This document shows, piece by piece, positions 23,358-35,535 of a stretch of 64,000 nucleotides of DNA. The stretch spans positions 64,788,501 through 64,852,500 of the forward strand of contig JAZHRO010000019.1 of assembly GCA_037157565.1 (NCBI GenBank), written 5' to 3'. The DNA comes from Thalassia testudinum (Eukaryota > Streptophyta > Magnoliopsida > Alismatales > Hydrocharitaceae). The position numbers and the translations under genes are program-made. Position 1 is the first letter of the stretch. Each line of letters begins with the position of its first letter. A model generated the notes under the pieces. It worked only from the letters and a program-made list of their open reading frames with translations. It had not been told where the DNA came from and did no database searches.

Positions 23358-23468
23358 GATAAGCCTGTCAGAACAATGATTGTTCCTGATTTCGGGCTGA
23401 TTCACTTGGGCTTTGCACCCAACGGCTATGGAAGCTTTTCTAAGCCATCCAAAGCCTTCCTAAGGCCT

Positions 23469-23478
23469 CTATAAATAG
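23469..23478 (+). promoter_or_regulatory. TATA box of LTR-L
   Basis: CTATAAATAG about 110 bp after the last AGACGTCT. It is the best TATA match among the LTRs here. Confidence 0.75.
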
Positions 23479-24121
23479 AGGGGAACCTTTGCAACACAAA
23501 AACACACCAAGATACACAAGAAACACTTTGTAATACACTTTCCACTCTCTTCTGTCTTAGCTAGCTCTTGCTCTCCAGGCTCAAGCTCCATTCTCTTGAG
23601 AGCATCAAGCTGTTGCACACCCGCTCTCCTGCCGTTGTTCATGAGAGCGACGTTGCGCCGTCGCGTGGTACACGCATCCGCGTCGCCGACGCACTCCTTT
23701 CAAAGGGAAGTATCCTATTTCCTATAGAAGCTTAGGTTAAATATTACTTTGTTGGCTCTATAGGATTACTTGTTTTATCTTTGTTATTTGGTTGGGTATT
23801 CGCTTTGCGAATTCCCGTCTCCTTCGCGAGACAAAATCCTTCTCGTGAAGAGAAGGGGTTGAGGTATGCTACCCTCGTCTAAGTAGCGTGGTTGTAATTG
23901 AGGTTGAATCACCCTCGTTTTAAAGTGATTCAGTTTAATGGATTTTTATCAACTTGGTTGATCGGAAAATCCTAACTCGAGAGGGTTAGGTGGTGGTTTT
24001 CACCCGGTTTGGGTTTCCACCTAAAAATACATTGTGTACTTTGTGTGATTGCATCTTGTGAGATTGTTTATATTTTATTTCCGTAATTATTACATCACCC
24101 CCTCCTGGTAGGGAAACTTCA

Positions 24122-24552
24122 ATCTTCTTATCTCCAAAGGCAATCTCCATACATCCCGTGTCGCAATCAATGTTAGCCTTGGCCATAGCCAAAAGGGTCT
24201 ACCTAGGATGATGGGTGTGTTTTGTAATTGTTTGGGGACCTCCATGTCAAGGACTAAGAAATCAACTGGGAAGTAGAAGTCCTTAACCCGAACAATTACA
24301 TCTTCAACTAACCCTTTTGGGGTTTTCGCAAATCGGTCGGCTAGTTGAATAGTCATGGGTGTAGGCTTTAGTTCTCCAAATCGGAACTGGTGGTAAAGGA
24401 TAGTCGGGATCAAGTTTATTGAAGCACCTAGATCCAGGAGCGCTTGGTCGAAGGTCAAATCACCAATATTGCATGAGATCAAAGGCACTCTAGGGTCAGT
24501 CCTTTTTGGAGGTAGGCTACTCAATATCACTGAACTAGCCTACTCATAAAGC
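24122..24552 (-). pseudogene. Aspartic protease domain (E2)
   Basis: Minus-strand frame beginning near the gag end. It contains LPPKRTDPRVPLISCNIG, the active-site motif ALLDLGASINLIP (the Asp-Leu-Gly form usual in Athila proteases), the flap-side segment TPMTIQLADRFAKTPKGLVED, and the second hydrophobic motif ending TPIILGRPF. The catalytic Asp is present. A TAG lies just upstream, in the segment after the LTR-D insertion point. The domain is cut at 24122 by LTR-L; the frame of 23986-24192 beyond that point is LTR sequence. It once matured the Gag-Pol polyprotein. Confidence 0.85.
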
Positions 24553-24557
24553 ACTAC

Positions 24558-26409
24558 TGATTGTCGATGACCGGTTCGCATTAAAAAGGACTTTTAAAAT
24601 GTTCTTATTGTAGTATAGATCGCAAATACAAATTGATGTCGCGTCAATTTTATTTATATATTTAATTTTTATTGGTTTATTCCAGGTCGTTCACTGGAAG
24701 GTAGTTATTGATATACATCTCTCTCTAAGTCCAAAAACATTCTTTTATTTCAAAAATGTTTATTTTATTTACAAAAATGAATGAAAGAATCAATAAATAA
24801 AAGAATTTGGTTAATTATGTACAAAAGAATGAATTAAAACATATTACAATGCTTGAAAAGAAATGTACACAAACAAGCATAAAAAACTATGTATAACTAC
24901 TCTATGTTAATTATTTACAGTTAATATAGTTAATACCTAAGTATAGGTACAAAAATAGTTAATAATACTTACTATACTAAGTTATTATAACATACTAATA
25001 TCTATAGTAACATATAATATATATACAGTAACATATGTAAGTGTTTCTAAAACCTTAGTAAAATTATATACATAACGTAAGGCAAAAATTATTATCTATG
25101 CTAACATATATAGCTATCTATAGTGATGGATGAGTCTGTCACTAAATCTCTAGTGTTATATATATACATATAAGAGCTCAAACAAACTTAATTACACTAC
25201 TTATACTACACACATATATATATCTATACATTACAGTATATGTAATTTATTTATTTACATATTTTATTTAATTACATAATATGTATTTATACTATACACA
25301 TATTATACACACACATGTATACACACGCACAGACATCACGCACACTATATACACACACACAGCCAATACACACAACTCATACACAACACATACACACAAA
25401 CACACAAAGCACAGGGGTAGTTTCAACACTTAGCAAATTTTCAACCTTTCTTAGCCAGTTCACTCCTCTTCTTTTCTTCGCTTCACACTCGGTTCAAATT
25501 GGCTTGGTTCAAAAATTGATTTAATTGGCGGGCGGCCTTTTCGAGGGATACGCAACACCGATTACTAGGTGGGACCAGACCTTTATTAGGGCCACCCTAG
25601 TTCATTATTAGGTGTATTTTATTGCGTCAATGCTCGTTAATGGGCCCACACAGGCCCACGCACAGTGCACGGCCCTTGGCTAAATGCACTGCACACTCAG
25701 GTATCGCATATGCCATATTCAGAACAGATCGAAAGATAGAGAGAGGATGGTATGTGTATTCGTGCCCGGCACTTGACAACTAAGGAGGGATAAACACAAA
25801 AACCTCTTATAGTGGTGCAGGAGCTCCTACACCCACGATGTGGGACTTTTAAGCGCCTCCTTAGGTGCTACAGCAATGCGCTGGGATAGTTCTAATGTGC
25901 TGTAATTTAATATTAATTAAAATTAAATTATGGGATTGTAAAGCCCATATATAAGGCTACATAATTATGAAGTTACTTTACAAAAATAAGTTAGTTTATT
26001 ATATAATTAAATTAGCTAAAGACTACAGTTTATACACATTAAATTAGAGTTTAATTTGTTAATTACAATATAAATTAGTTAATTAATCATTAAATTGACT
26101 TTCATAATAAATTATTTATTATATATTTTTATCATATTTTAGAAGCTTTATTTTAATTTATTTACAATTAAATATTGGTTTAAGGTGGGTTATCATATAA
26201 ATAAATTATAAATACTATAATACAATATAAATATGGTTTAAATAAGTTGGAAATACTTAGTATAATATATTACAAGTATACATTATAAATTATCTCAGTA
26301 CTAACTTAATTTACTGATTTATTTTATTTTAACTTAATAAATTACTTAGTTAACTTAATTACTTACTGTAAATACATAATTAAATTATATTACAGGTATA
26401 ATATGGTTC

Positions 26410-26461
<52 letters not shown>

Positions 26462-29400
26462 TGTATGTACAGTATTAGGTACAGATATATACATTTAACT
26501 AGGTTTGTATAATTAATTAGTTATTATACATTTAAGTTATATAAATTAATATAAAATAATATAATAAAGTTATATCTACAATAAATTATTCTAAATACTT
26601 AATTTAAGATGTATAATACATATATAAGTTATTTATATACATTTTATACATATTATACACTATTTATATATAGCTTAGATTTAATTAATATATACAAGTA
26701 TTTACATAGTATACATGGTATTTTTAGGTGTTTTTAGGTATTTTTTGATTTTTATGGGTTTTATAGGTTTAGAGGAGGTAAGGAAAGAGAAAGAGTGAAA
26801 TGAGAGAAAGAGAGAGTTATTTTTTATATTTTTGATGTTTGGTTCTTTTATTAAATTCTAAGGTATACTGAACCGTCGACTGGTATGTTCTACCAAGCTG
26901 GTGGTTTAGAATGCCTTGAAACTTGGTACACACCTAAAAATATATCTAATATTGACCAAGATAATTTTATTTTATTTTTTTGAAATTTTTTTATGGCTTT
27001 TATTTATTTACAAAGTTCACTAATTTAAGGCCTTCAAGAGTGTCTTTAAAGGAAACCTAAGGCCTTAAATGGAGTTCTAGTGGCTGGAAGTGAGATAAAA
27101 ACATTCAAGATCATCCAACACACTAAATGAAACATGTATGGGTAGTTAAATCAAATTTTCACTTCTGATTTCATTAGTATTCTCTTTTAGACAGTTTTAT
27201 ACATGCAAAAGTAGCTGACAAAGAATTCAAAACTAAATGACAAGCAATTTTAATTGAATTCACATACACTTTTAATACATGAATGCTTGTAAAAATTAAG
27301 TTCTACACTAAATACATGTCAGCTCACATAAACACTCACAACCCAGCTCAATTCCACTCTGACAATGGCTGTAGCAATTGCAGCTGCTACAATTCAGCAG
27401 CACCAGTTGCTGTAGCTATGTCCACTGCCAAATTCAGCAGCTACTGGTGCCATCTCAAACCAGATGTTATCTCCAGCAATCAGACGTCTTAAAACACAAT
27501 TGTTGCAAAATGAATCTCAACTGTGCTGCTTCTACATTGCTGACAGTCAAGGACTATCCAGAGATCAAATTCAGATCTTCAGGGTATGATCTAAGGTAGC
27601 TTCAAGTTTGAAAATCAGAATGAAATGCAATTTAGTCCAAGGAAACCAATCCATCATTAAATCCTTAAGATCATCGAATGAAATCCACAGAAAAATCAAT
27701 TCAAATTGCTAGAATAGAGCGGTTGATTTCTATCAACTCAAATTTGATTTTCACATTGAAATCTAGGTTGCATTTATCTTGAATACTCCATAAAAAATAT
27801 CTAAAGCTAACAGAGACAAGACCCAACTCAAAACTCATTCAATTTCCAGTTAAATGGTTCAAATAATTCTCATGAGAGAAAATCAATGTTGCCCGCTTGG
27901 CATTTAATATAAGATCACTTCATAGTGAAATGGTCTAAGAACTCTGCACACTATGATTTCATGCTTAGGATTCTTAGGTGATCACAAAAAAAAACCAATT
28001 GTGTCATTGTTTAGCCTCTTTTCAGTGAATATGAAATTCCTTGGCTAAACCACCCAATTTACAACTCAAATTGGGCTTATGCTCATCTGAAAATTAAAAA
28101 TCGCATCACACATACTAGATTCATCTCATTGTGCCCAAATAAGTGAATAAAGATTCGAATTGCTTGATTAATCCATTAAAACTCAAATCGATACCAAATC
28201 TTGCGATTGAGCTTAAAATCCACATACAAATACATCGAGCAAATCCAACACAATTGAATCCAGATCAGGAGCCTTTGTGGATTTATGATGCGAATGGGAA
28301 ACCCCCAGGATGAATCTTTTGCGCAAATTCAGATCTAGAAGCCAAGGCTTCAGATCTGAATTTGACCTTGATGGTTGGGTGAATAATGAAAAGATTGCGA
28401 GGGAAAATCATAAGCGATTTGTGAAGGGTAGAGAAAGCTGTATGCGTCGAAATGGAGGTGGAAAAACACTTCTCTGATTTGAGTTGATCAAAGAGGGTAG
28501 AGTGGATCTAAGCTAATCTACTCCTACACTAATCTAATTCATCAACCTAGTGAATTTTAACATCTAATCTACTCCTAAATTAGTCTAGATAACACTACAA
28601 TTAATCTAGAAAGCAGGAACTCTATCTAATAAAGTGGGAAATCTATCTAAGGGAAGAAGTTGTCCAAGGTCACCAATCGGTGGCTGATGATGACGAAAGG
28701 GGAGAAGGCCCTTCAGTTGAACAAGATGTCCAAGAGCCAACGGTCGGTCGGCAGGAGGCGATCGATGGAGGGAGGAAAATGGTCTCTGTCACCGACCATC
28801 AAGGAAGGGGGTAGGGAAGCTAAGGGAGTAGACGAAGGGAACCAAGGGGAGGGAGCTCGTTGGCGTGCCGCAGCTCAGGGGAGCTGCTTAAGTAGGCGGG
28901 TCATTGGATCAGAGCACCACAGAGGTGCGATTATACACCTAGGGCTTGGGTGGTGGGGATGAGCTAGCTAGGGCGTGTGAAGTTCCAATCCAAATCACGA
29001 CTGTTGGATAGGACCTGAGGAGAAAGGTGACTGCACGCATCGAAGTGCGTGAATCTTCGATTGGAGCAATGTCAACAGATCAAGAGAGCAAAGGATGAAC
29101 AATTGAGATTGGGCGAGTTCTTCGTGTGCTACAGTAGACTACGGCTGTAGCTCTAAAGGTGTTTTTGCGCGAAGGCCCTTATGGGTGAAGGGGTAGAACA
29201 ATTGCATAGAAGCCCATAAGTGGCGAGAAAGCACTTCAGAGCAGTCCTTCGGTTTTGCAAAGAAGCCCTTAGTGATTATCAAAGAGGTCCCTGGCGTATT
29301 TTTATGCATGAAATGAGGATGACCTAAGGACCTAAGTAAAAAGCCATTAATGAAAGGTCCTAATGATGTCTAATTGCAACTAAGTTTTTATTGAAGCATA

Positions 29401-29630
29401 ATTGGACATTAAGGAAGTTAATTTTACTTGCAATTGGATCATCACTTTACATTAATGAATAGAATATCTCATTTAATGACCTAATTTCATGTTTTTAACA
29501 CAGATTTCATATTTTAGCTCTTTTTCACTATTTCCCACACTTAACCCATTTTATGTGTTAATTCAATAGTGTTTAACCTAGTTTCTAGCTTAACTTGGAT
29601 ATTTTAGCTATGATGAGCCACACCTCATCA
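24558..29630 (-). repeat. LTR-D, 5.07-kb solo LTR inside E2 gag-pro
   Basis: Minus strand starts TGATGAGGTGTGGCTCATCA at 29630 and ends GACAATCA at 24558. ACTAC lies at 24553-24557 and 29631-29635. With the insert removed, the minus-strand frame reads straight from gag (TQTPRKV) into the protease linker, aligning with the uninterrupted E5 copy. The end carries TACTACAATAAGAAC as in LTRs A-C, so it is a relative with a much longer body. Very AT-rich sequence fills about 25.9-27.3 kb. No gag or pol was seen inside. Frames at 25315, 27283 and 28660 are not supported. Confidence 0.85.
26413..26457. repeat. (AT)n microsatellite, 45 bp
   Basis: Uninterrupted alternating A and T inside the AT-rich part of LTR-D. 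Confidence 0.95.
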
Positions 29631-29635
29631 ACTAC

Positions 29636-31716
29636 CTTCCTAGGTGTTTGAGTTCTTGGCTTATGCTTGGGTGTGCAAACATCCTTCAAAAACTTTACGT
29701 AAGCCGGGATATGTTTGATTGCCTCGAGGAGGGGTATATTCATCTGTACTTGTTTGAATATTTCTAACAACTCCTCATTCTCAATCATATTTCCCTTCTT
29801 CTTGACCTTATCCAAGGCTTCAGGGTATGGGATTTGGATTTGAACTGGGTCAGGTTCCTGGTCCTTGGGTTCCTCCCGCTTGTCCTCAGAATCAACTATC
29901 TCGGGTAGTGTAGTCACGGGAGGAGCTGGCCATTTGAGATCCTGGGTTTGGATGCCACTTCTTAAGGTAACTGCATTGGCTGAGGCATTGGAACCAGGGT
30001 TAGGTCCTTAAGAAGAAGTAGCAAACCTAGGGGATGTCTGTAGGGCTTGTAGAATCACATGGGCTTGCCCCTGATTTTGTTGGAACCCTTGAGGATTGTG
30101 GCCTCTGTTCATTACATTTCTTGGGTTTGGTTGTGGCTGAGATGGAAGGGACCCTGTTGTTTGTTATCCAACAGCTGGCTCAATTAGCTCTTCACTAAAG
30201 CCATCTCCTCCTGATGTTTCTGATTCATATCAATCTTCATCTTGATCAAGGTGTCTGTTTGGTTTTGTTGCGTAGGAGCTGTCCTATTTTGGTTATAGGG
30301 TGGTCTAGTAGGTGGACCTTGCTGATAGGAGGGAAGGTTTGGCCTGGGTTGGTTCTGGAATTGGTTTGGTTTTTGGTTCGACCAGGCAAAATTTGGGTGG
30401 TTGTGCTATCCAGAGTTGTAAGTGTTGGAGAAAGGGTCAGGCTTAGAGTAACCCTGGATGGCATTAGCATCTTCAAAGGTAGAAGGTGCCGAAGGGGAGA
30501 GGAAAGAATAGTCAGGGTATGAGGGAGCAAGGGTCCCTCCCTGGAACATAGTCAAGGGTTGTTCTAGGTGCGCTTGGTTCATAGACTGAAGCAGGTTAAC
30601 ATTGTGAACTCCCATTGCTAGGGAGAAGGTTTGCAACGGGGTTTGGGATTGATTCAGAAGCTCGTCAATTTTTTTGTCCACCATCTCAACTGGATCTAGA
30701 TTCTTTGCTACGATGTCCATGTCAACTGTCCCTGAATTAGTTTGTACTTCATAAATCCCACCACAGGTTTGACTGGACCTGTTGAATTGGGTCATGGAGG
30801 CATTATTAAGCGAGTTCTCACTCATGGACTCAAAGAGTTTGAATGTGCTTTCCTCATCTTTGTTCAAAAAATTACCTCCACATGAGGTGTCAACAAAATT
30901 CCTAAGGTTGCTATCTAGACCATGGTAGAAGATCTGGGCTAATTGCCACCTCGGAACCTCGTGGTGTGGGCACTTCCTCAGTAATTCATTAAATCTTTCC
31001 CACGCCTCATGAAATTGTTCCCCACCCTGTAAGGTCAATGTGGTAATGGCTCTTCTGAGGGCATTGGTTTTTCCTATGGGAAAAATTTTCTTCAAGAAGG
31101 CATGCCTCAGTTCCTCCTAGGTGGAGATGGGTCTCCCTAAGGTTCTAAGCCAATGAGAAGCTTTGTCTTTTAGGGAGAAAGGGAACATCTTAATCAAAAT
31201 AATATCCAAGTTGATCTTCCTCGATTTCACAGTCCGGGCAATTCGATCTAGGTCATCCAAGTGTTGGAAGGGGTCCTCATTTGAGCTCCTATGAAAGTGG
31301 CTTTGAATTAAGCTAAGGACATTAGGTTTTAGCTCAAAATCATCTCCCCCTTCGAGGATCCTAAGATGTGGCTTAATTCTGATAGTAGACAGATCATAAA
31401 AGTCGCAGAGAGGCCTTGGTTGGCCCTCGGGGGGTTGTGGTGGGTTAGGTGGGTTTGGTGGGGGTTGTTGCCCTTGAGGATTATGCAATCGGTGTATGGC
31501 TTGCATGATGGTTTGGATTTGTTGTTGTTGGAGTTGGTGGTTGGCAGAGATTTGAGCTTGAATAATGGCCATAGCATCAGGTTGAGGTTGGTCCTCAATC
31601 TCCTCAATTCTTGGGTCAGCCATTTCCTTAATCCTATCCCTTGAAAAATCAAGTCTCCTCTTGATCTCTCTCTCTAAGGCAAACAGCTTAGGGTGAAGTG
31701 ATCGTCTTCTGTGCAT
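29636..31716 (-). pseudogene. gag of E2 (Athila-type)
   Basis: Minus strand. The N-terminal part 31716-31117 holds MADPRIEEIEDQPQ, a Gln/Pro-rich stretch and the capsid-like region (HFHRSSNEDPFQHLDDLDRI, KMFPFSLKDKASHWLRTL). After a stop the capsid continues in 31095-30406 (RRAITTLTLQGGEQFHEAWE, FYHGLDSNLRNFVDTSCGG). A proline-rich, stop-interrupted middle leads to 29917-29636 (ELLEIFKQVQMNIPLLEAIK, FLKDVCTPKHK). No CCHC zinc knuckle is seen, as is common in this clade. The frame ends at 29636 because LTR-D is inserted there. It encodes the structural protein of virus-like particles. Broken by at least a stop near 31115 and several in the middle. Confidence 0.85.
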
Positions 31717-32917
31717 ACACTAGAGAAGAACATGGAGGGATGAGAAGGGAGACAGATGCAAGAAAAGTGTGTGCACAATCAAGCAAACAAATCTAGGCCC
31801 TATAGTGTAGACCTAGGTGACCTAAAAGCCTTGGAAAGAATGATCAAGTCTACAAGTACTTAAACCTTCCTTCCCAAAGTTAATCTAGCCAGGTTGAATA
31901 CCAGGGGATTGAGGGGAAGGTTTGACCTTTGGCTTGCGCCGCCAGTTCCTTGATACCCCCCAACCACGGTCGTTTGACACTTCCTCGCAACCTAGACACC
32001 AGATTCCATGATATAATTAAGGCCAAGAACTTAACAAACCTAATTACACTCCCAGGACTTAGACTAGTCCTACCTAGGGCACGTCTACTCAATTTTAATG
32101 TTGGGCTAGGTCCGTGCTTGTGCTCAAGATATGTGATGAGGCATTGTTGGGGGTTGTGCCTCTTAGTTAATTCAATTGAGTGTGTATGCACTCAACAAAT
32201 CATGATTTTCAAGTAAGGTCTTTTTAGAATGTGGTGTCTTTTAATGATTCATCCTTGCTTTAGTGCTTTTTAGGGTTGAAATTTCTCAATGGATTCAGAC
32301 ATTGTTTAAGTAGGCACACAATGTTTTGCACACAATAGATGATAGTCAATTTCCTTTAGAGAGAATGATGTGGCCCTAGAAAAATAACCCTAATGTATTC
32401 ACCCTAAAGTTCATGCGATTCTATCAGGTGAATTGATTTTAGTTGAAGTGGTGCGTCCAAATACAAAGCACGGGTGGCATCACAAACACCACTCGAAAGG
32501 AAAAGAACGCTCCAAAAAGATTTTTTTCTTCAAGAACATTAGAGTGTACTTTTTTTGTTTGGGTGATGGACTTGAGATGTGGGTCAAGTAATCATTCACC
32601 ACACCATTTTTTGAATTTATATTTTTTTGGATTTTTAAGCAATCAAACAATCAACTAACCTAGGGTTTATGCACGAGCCTAGATGCAATTTTTCTTTTTA
32701 TTTTTTTCCTTAGATAATAGAGAGATGAGACTATGCTAGGTCAAGTGGTACTCACAAAAGTTCTTCACCGCACTTTGCTCTGACTCTACCAATGTGGATT
32801 GCTCTCCTCTCGTTGTCGACGCACCAAGTTCCTGCGACCAATGAAAGAAAGAGAAAAGAGGGTTAGAAAATGTGAATACCAATGCAAGGATAACAGCGAC
32901 AAAAAGATCCGTTGTCA
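31717..32917 (-). mobile_element. Leader of E2 between PBS and gag
   Basis: About 1.2 kb of non-coding sequence on the minus strand. Small frames (31880-32658) lack any recognisable domain. Confidence 0.6.
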
Positions 32918-32934
32918 CCCCAGCAACGACGCCA
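32918..32934 (-). promoter_or_regulatory. Primer-binding site of E2
   Basis: Minus strand TGGCGTCGTTGCTGGGG, five bases after the end of LTR-J. It is close to the Athila-type site matching the 3' end of tRNA-Asp (TGGCGCCGTTGCCGGGG), with two C-to-T changes. Confidence 0.8.
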
Positions 32935-32939
32935 AAAAG

Positions 32940-34372
32940 TGACATCGCGAAACGCGTTAACTTTAATCCGTCGTTATAGCATGTGTTTACGACATTAATT
33001 TTAAATGAAAATAATCAAAATGAGTCCAAGTGTCGATCTCAGGGAGGCGTGAAATCAGATCATTTTATCACTTTAAGGTGTCACAAGATGTTTGTTTAGT
33101 TGCTTGTGAAAAACGAGAGAGAGAAAGAGAGAGAGAGAGTTAGAAATTGTTTACGATAACATGGTGATTACTTAGCTATGCATGGAACACAACATGATGA
33201 AACAAGAATATACTTCACAAGTAGAAGTGTTTTAAAATTACAATGCTAGAGGAAAGCCTAAAATAACATAAACATTAAACTAAAGCAAAGATGCGTAAAA
33301 TGGAGAGGCGAGGTAGCCAAGCGGTGGAGGGGCTTTCGTCGGCGGCTCGATATTCTCCGGGATGGTGCTTGCACTTCTAAGGATGTGGAAGTATGCTTGG
33401 CAGAGGCTAGGAAGAAATGAGGAAGTAATGTGTAGTGATGTCCACTAATTGAGGGTGTGTATGGGGGTTTTTATAGTGGAGAGGAGGCTTCTAAATCAGG
33501 TAAGGAGCTTTAGAGACATCTAGGACATCGCTATACCCCTTCCAAAATCGTTAGTGTACCCCTCCACTCACCAGTCCACGCACGTGCGCGTGCTTCCTCC
33601 ACATGATCCACGTGCGCGCAATGTAGGCCGTTCGATCAAAGATTGGACGGCTAAGATTGTGCTCTGTGCGCTTCTTCATATCGCGCCCCACATGCATCAA
33701 ATGCGGTGTGTGGTGAGGCATCATCGCAGGCGTGCATAATCGTGTGCATCCGGCACACGGGAGTGTGCCGCATAGCTGCTGTGATTGCCGCTCGATCTTC
33801 GATCGACGGCAGAATTTCATCTGCACGCTCGCACTTTGCGGATTTAATGCATCGCTCGTCTCGAACTCGTGCCTCCTTGCATGGGTTCGAGGCGCTGTCC
33901 GTTGTGCCATCAATGCGAAAAGGTCGCATTTCTGTGCGTACTCTCGCGAGCCCTCAACTGTTGATCAAACATTGAACGACTTAAAGCGCTTGATGGAGCA
34001 TTGTTGGAGAGAGGGCAATGGCTGCGGATGCATAATCGTGCGACACATGGATGGCTTTCGGCTGTTGGTCATCAGATCAATGACCAAAACTTCCCAGGCT
34101 TGTTGTGGGAGCTATGGAGGTCTGATTGAGGTGAGTTTGAGCCTGTTGGACTTCGTTCGTCGATTCGGATCCATCTGTATGGTCTGATTGCTCATCTGAG
34201 ACTTGTTTCGGTGTGCACTTGTATATATGATCTTTAAACATTAATTATATGCAATCTTAACACAACATACATGCAATGCTCCCAAGCCTATTATAATGTG
34301 ACATTAACACACATGTGCCCTTGAATTTGACTCTAATTGATATAATTAACACTAACAATTGTAGAGTCATCA
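32940..34372 (-). repeat. LTR-J, 5' LTR of E2
   Basis: Minus strand TGATGACTCTACAATTG (34372) to CGCGATGTCA (32940), 1433 bp, followed by the PBS. A TATA box ACTATAAAAA lies at 33468-33477, with GC-rich sequence upstream (33560-33620) and a GA run near the U5 side (33115-33139). It interrupts E3 RT immediately after the DD motif region. Frames at 33551-34187 are antisense or LTR noise. Confidence 0.85.
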
Positions 34373-34377
34373 ACTAA

Positions 34378-35008
34378 CACATCGTCGATGAAGACAACCA
34401 CAAACTGGTCTAAATAAGGCCTGAAGATGCGGTTCATCAAATCCATAAAAGTAACGGGGGCATTAGTCAACCCAAACGGCATAACCAAAAACTCGTAGTG
34501 TCCATATCATGTTCGGAAAGCTATCTTGAATACATCTGTCTCCCTGATCCTCAACTGGTGGTATCCTGACCTCAAGTCTATCTTGAAGAACACCGTGGCA
34601 TTTTGCAGCTGGTTAAAGAGGTCGTTGATGAAGGGTAAAGGATACTTGTTCTTGATGGTAATCCGGTTCAGTTGCCTGTAGTCAACACAAAGCCGAAAGG
34701 TACCATCCTTTTTCTTTACGAATAAGATTGGGGCCCCAAGGGGGTGCACTGGGCCTCACAAAGTCCTTCTCCAGCAGATCCTGGAGCTAGGACTTGAGCT
34801 CTCACAACTCAAGTGGTGCCATCTTGTATGGCGCAGTAGAGATGGGGCTGGTCCCTGGTATCAATGAGATCTCAAACTCGATCTCGTACTCAAGTGGTAG
34901 TCCCAGCAACTCCTTAGGGAAAATGTTAGGATACTCGTAGACCACCGGAACAGTCTGCAGGTCAACTTCTGGGCTAGGCTGTGACACAACACAAGCCAAG
35001 TAGCCCAC
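34378..35008 (-). pseudogene. Chromovirus reverse transcriptase, N-terminal half (E3)
   Basis: Minus strand. IPGTSPISTAPYKMAPLEL precedes stops, then [50 protein letters not shown] with the first catalytic Asp, a stop, and MPFGLTNAP followed by [11 protein letters not shown] with the catalytic pair. Coding then ends at 34373 where LTR-J of E2 is inserted. The rest of E3 pol is not in the window. Motifs are those of Tekay/Del-type elements. It is a dead fragment with several stops. Confidence 0.9.
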
Positions 35009-35019
35009 ACATCCCTAGC

Positions 35020-35535
35020 TTAGTAGCTTCGCTGCGAAAGCATTGATATGCATCTAAACTCTTCGTCCATTAGCTGACCATGGAAATCAAAAGGAGGCAA
35101 CTCAGGAATGGAGAAGACAATCTTCTTCCCAAAATAGTCCACCAGGGCATGATAGGAAGACAGCCAATCCATTCCCAGGATCACGCCAAAATCCTCCATT
35201 TGAATCACAATCAGATGGGCAGGGAGATTGTGTCCCCCTATCGTGATCTCGCAGTTGGTAAAGACCTCCTCTGTAATAAACAACTGTCCCCCTGGGCCTC
35301 TAATCAGGAATGGATCCTCTAGCAATGTATTGGTCGGTCCTAAATTGACAGCAAAACTCGTGGAGACAAATGAGTGTGTGGCACCAGAATAAAAAAGTAC
35401 ATAAACTAATCTATCGGAAACTATAACCATACCTACAACCACTGAACCTAGAGCTCTGGTGTCTCTGTGGGTTAGGGCGTTGACACACCTCTTAGTCCTG
35501 GGTGTAGAAGAGGCTCTATGCTCTGGGTCGAGCAA
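35020..35535 (-). pseudogene. Chromovirus protease with catalytic Asp replaced by Tyr (E3)
   Basis: A continuous 171-codon minus-strand frame. The active-site segment reads VLFYSGATHSFVS where relatives have LFDSGATHSF; the codon is TAT (plus 35393-35395 region) instead of GAT. Downstream are ITIGGHNLPAHLIVIQMEDF and VILGMDWLSSYHALVDY, the usual end of this domain. The open frame hides a dead enzyme, because that Asp is the nucleophile-activating residue of retroviral-type proteases. It lies between gag and RT as expected. Confidence 0.9.

Larger units (their letters stand above)
22408..24121 (+). repeat. LTR-L, solo copia-like LTR in the E2 protease gene
   Basis: Starts TGTTGGTGCTAGAGCACCAC with TTTTGATGATAACAAAAC nearby and ends CACCCCCTCCTGGTAGGG...CTTCA. 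Flanked by ATCTT at 22403-22407 and 24122-24126. Removing the insert and one duplication copy restores register between the protease on the right and the linker on the left. It is a relative of LTR-K in the opposite direction. No internal coding region, so it is a solo LTR left by LTR-LTR recombination. SIRE/Maximus affinity is an inference from the ends. Confidence 0.9.
13110..34372 (-). mobile_element. E2: old Athila-type element with four nested solo LTRs
   Basis: Minus-strand order: LTR-J, PBS, leader, gag, PR, RT, RNase H, integrase, 3' tail, PPT, LTR-I. Solo LTRs D, L, B and K have been inserted and account for about 11 kb of the span. The element was inserted into the RT gene of E3: LTR-J abuts E3 sequence at 34372/34373 (flank ACTAA). 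The matching flank on the left is gone because LTR-I is truncated. Every pol domain except RNase H carries visible lesions. Confidence 0.8.

Noticed and set aside
25315..25524. 69-codon Thr/His-rich frame
   Set aside because: Derived from an ACACAC-rich simple-sequence stretch.
27283..28962. Small frames in LTR-D (27283-27599, 28660-28962) as genes
   Set aside because: They fall wholly inside a solo LTR with exact target duplications, and no domain is seen.
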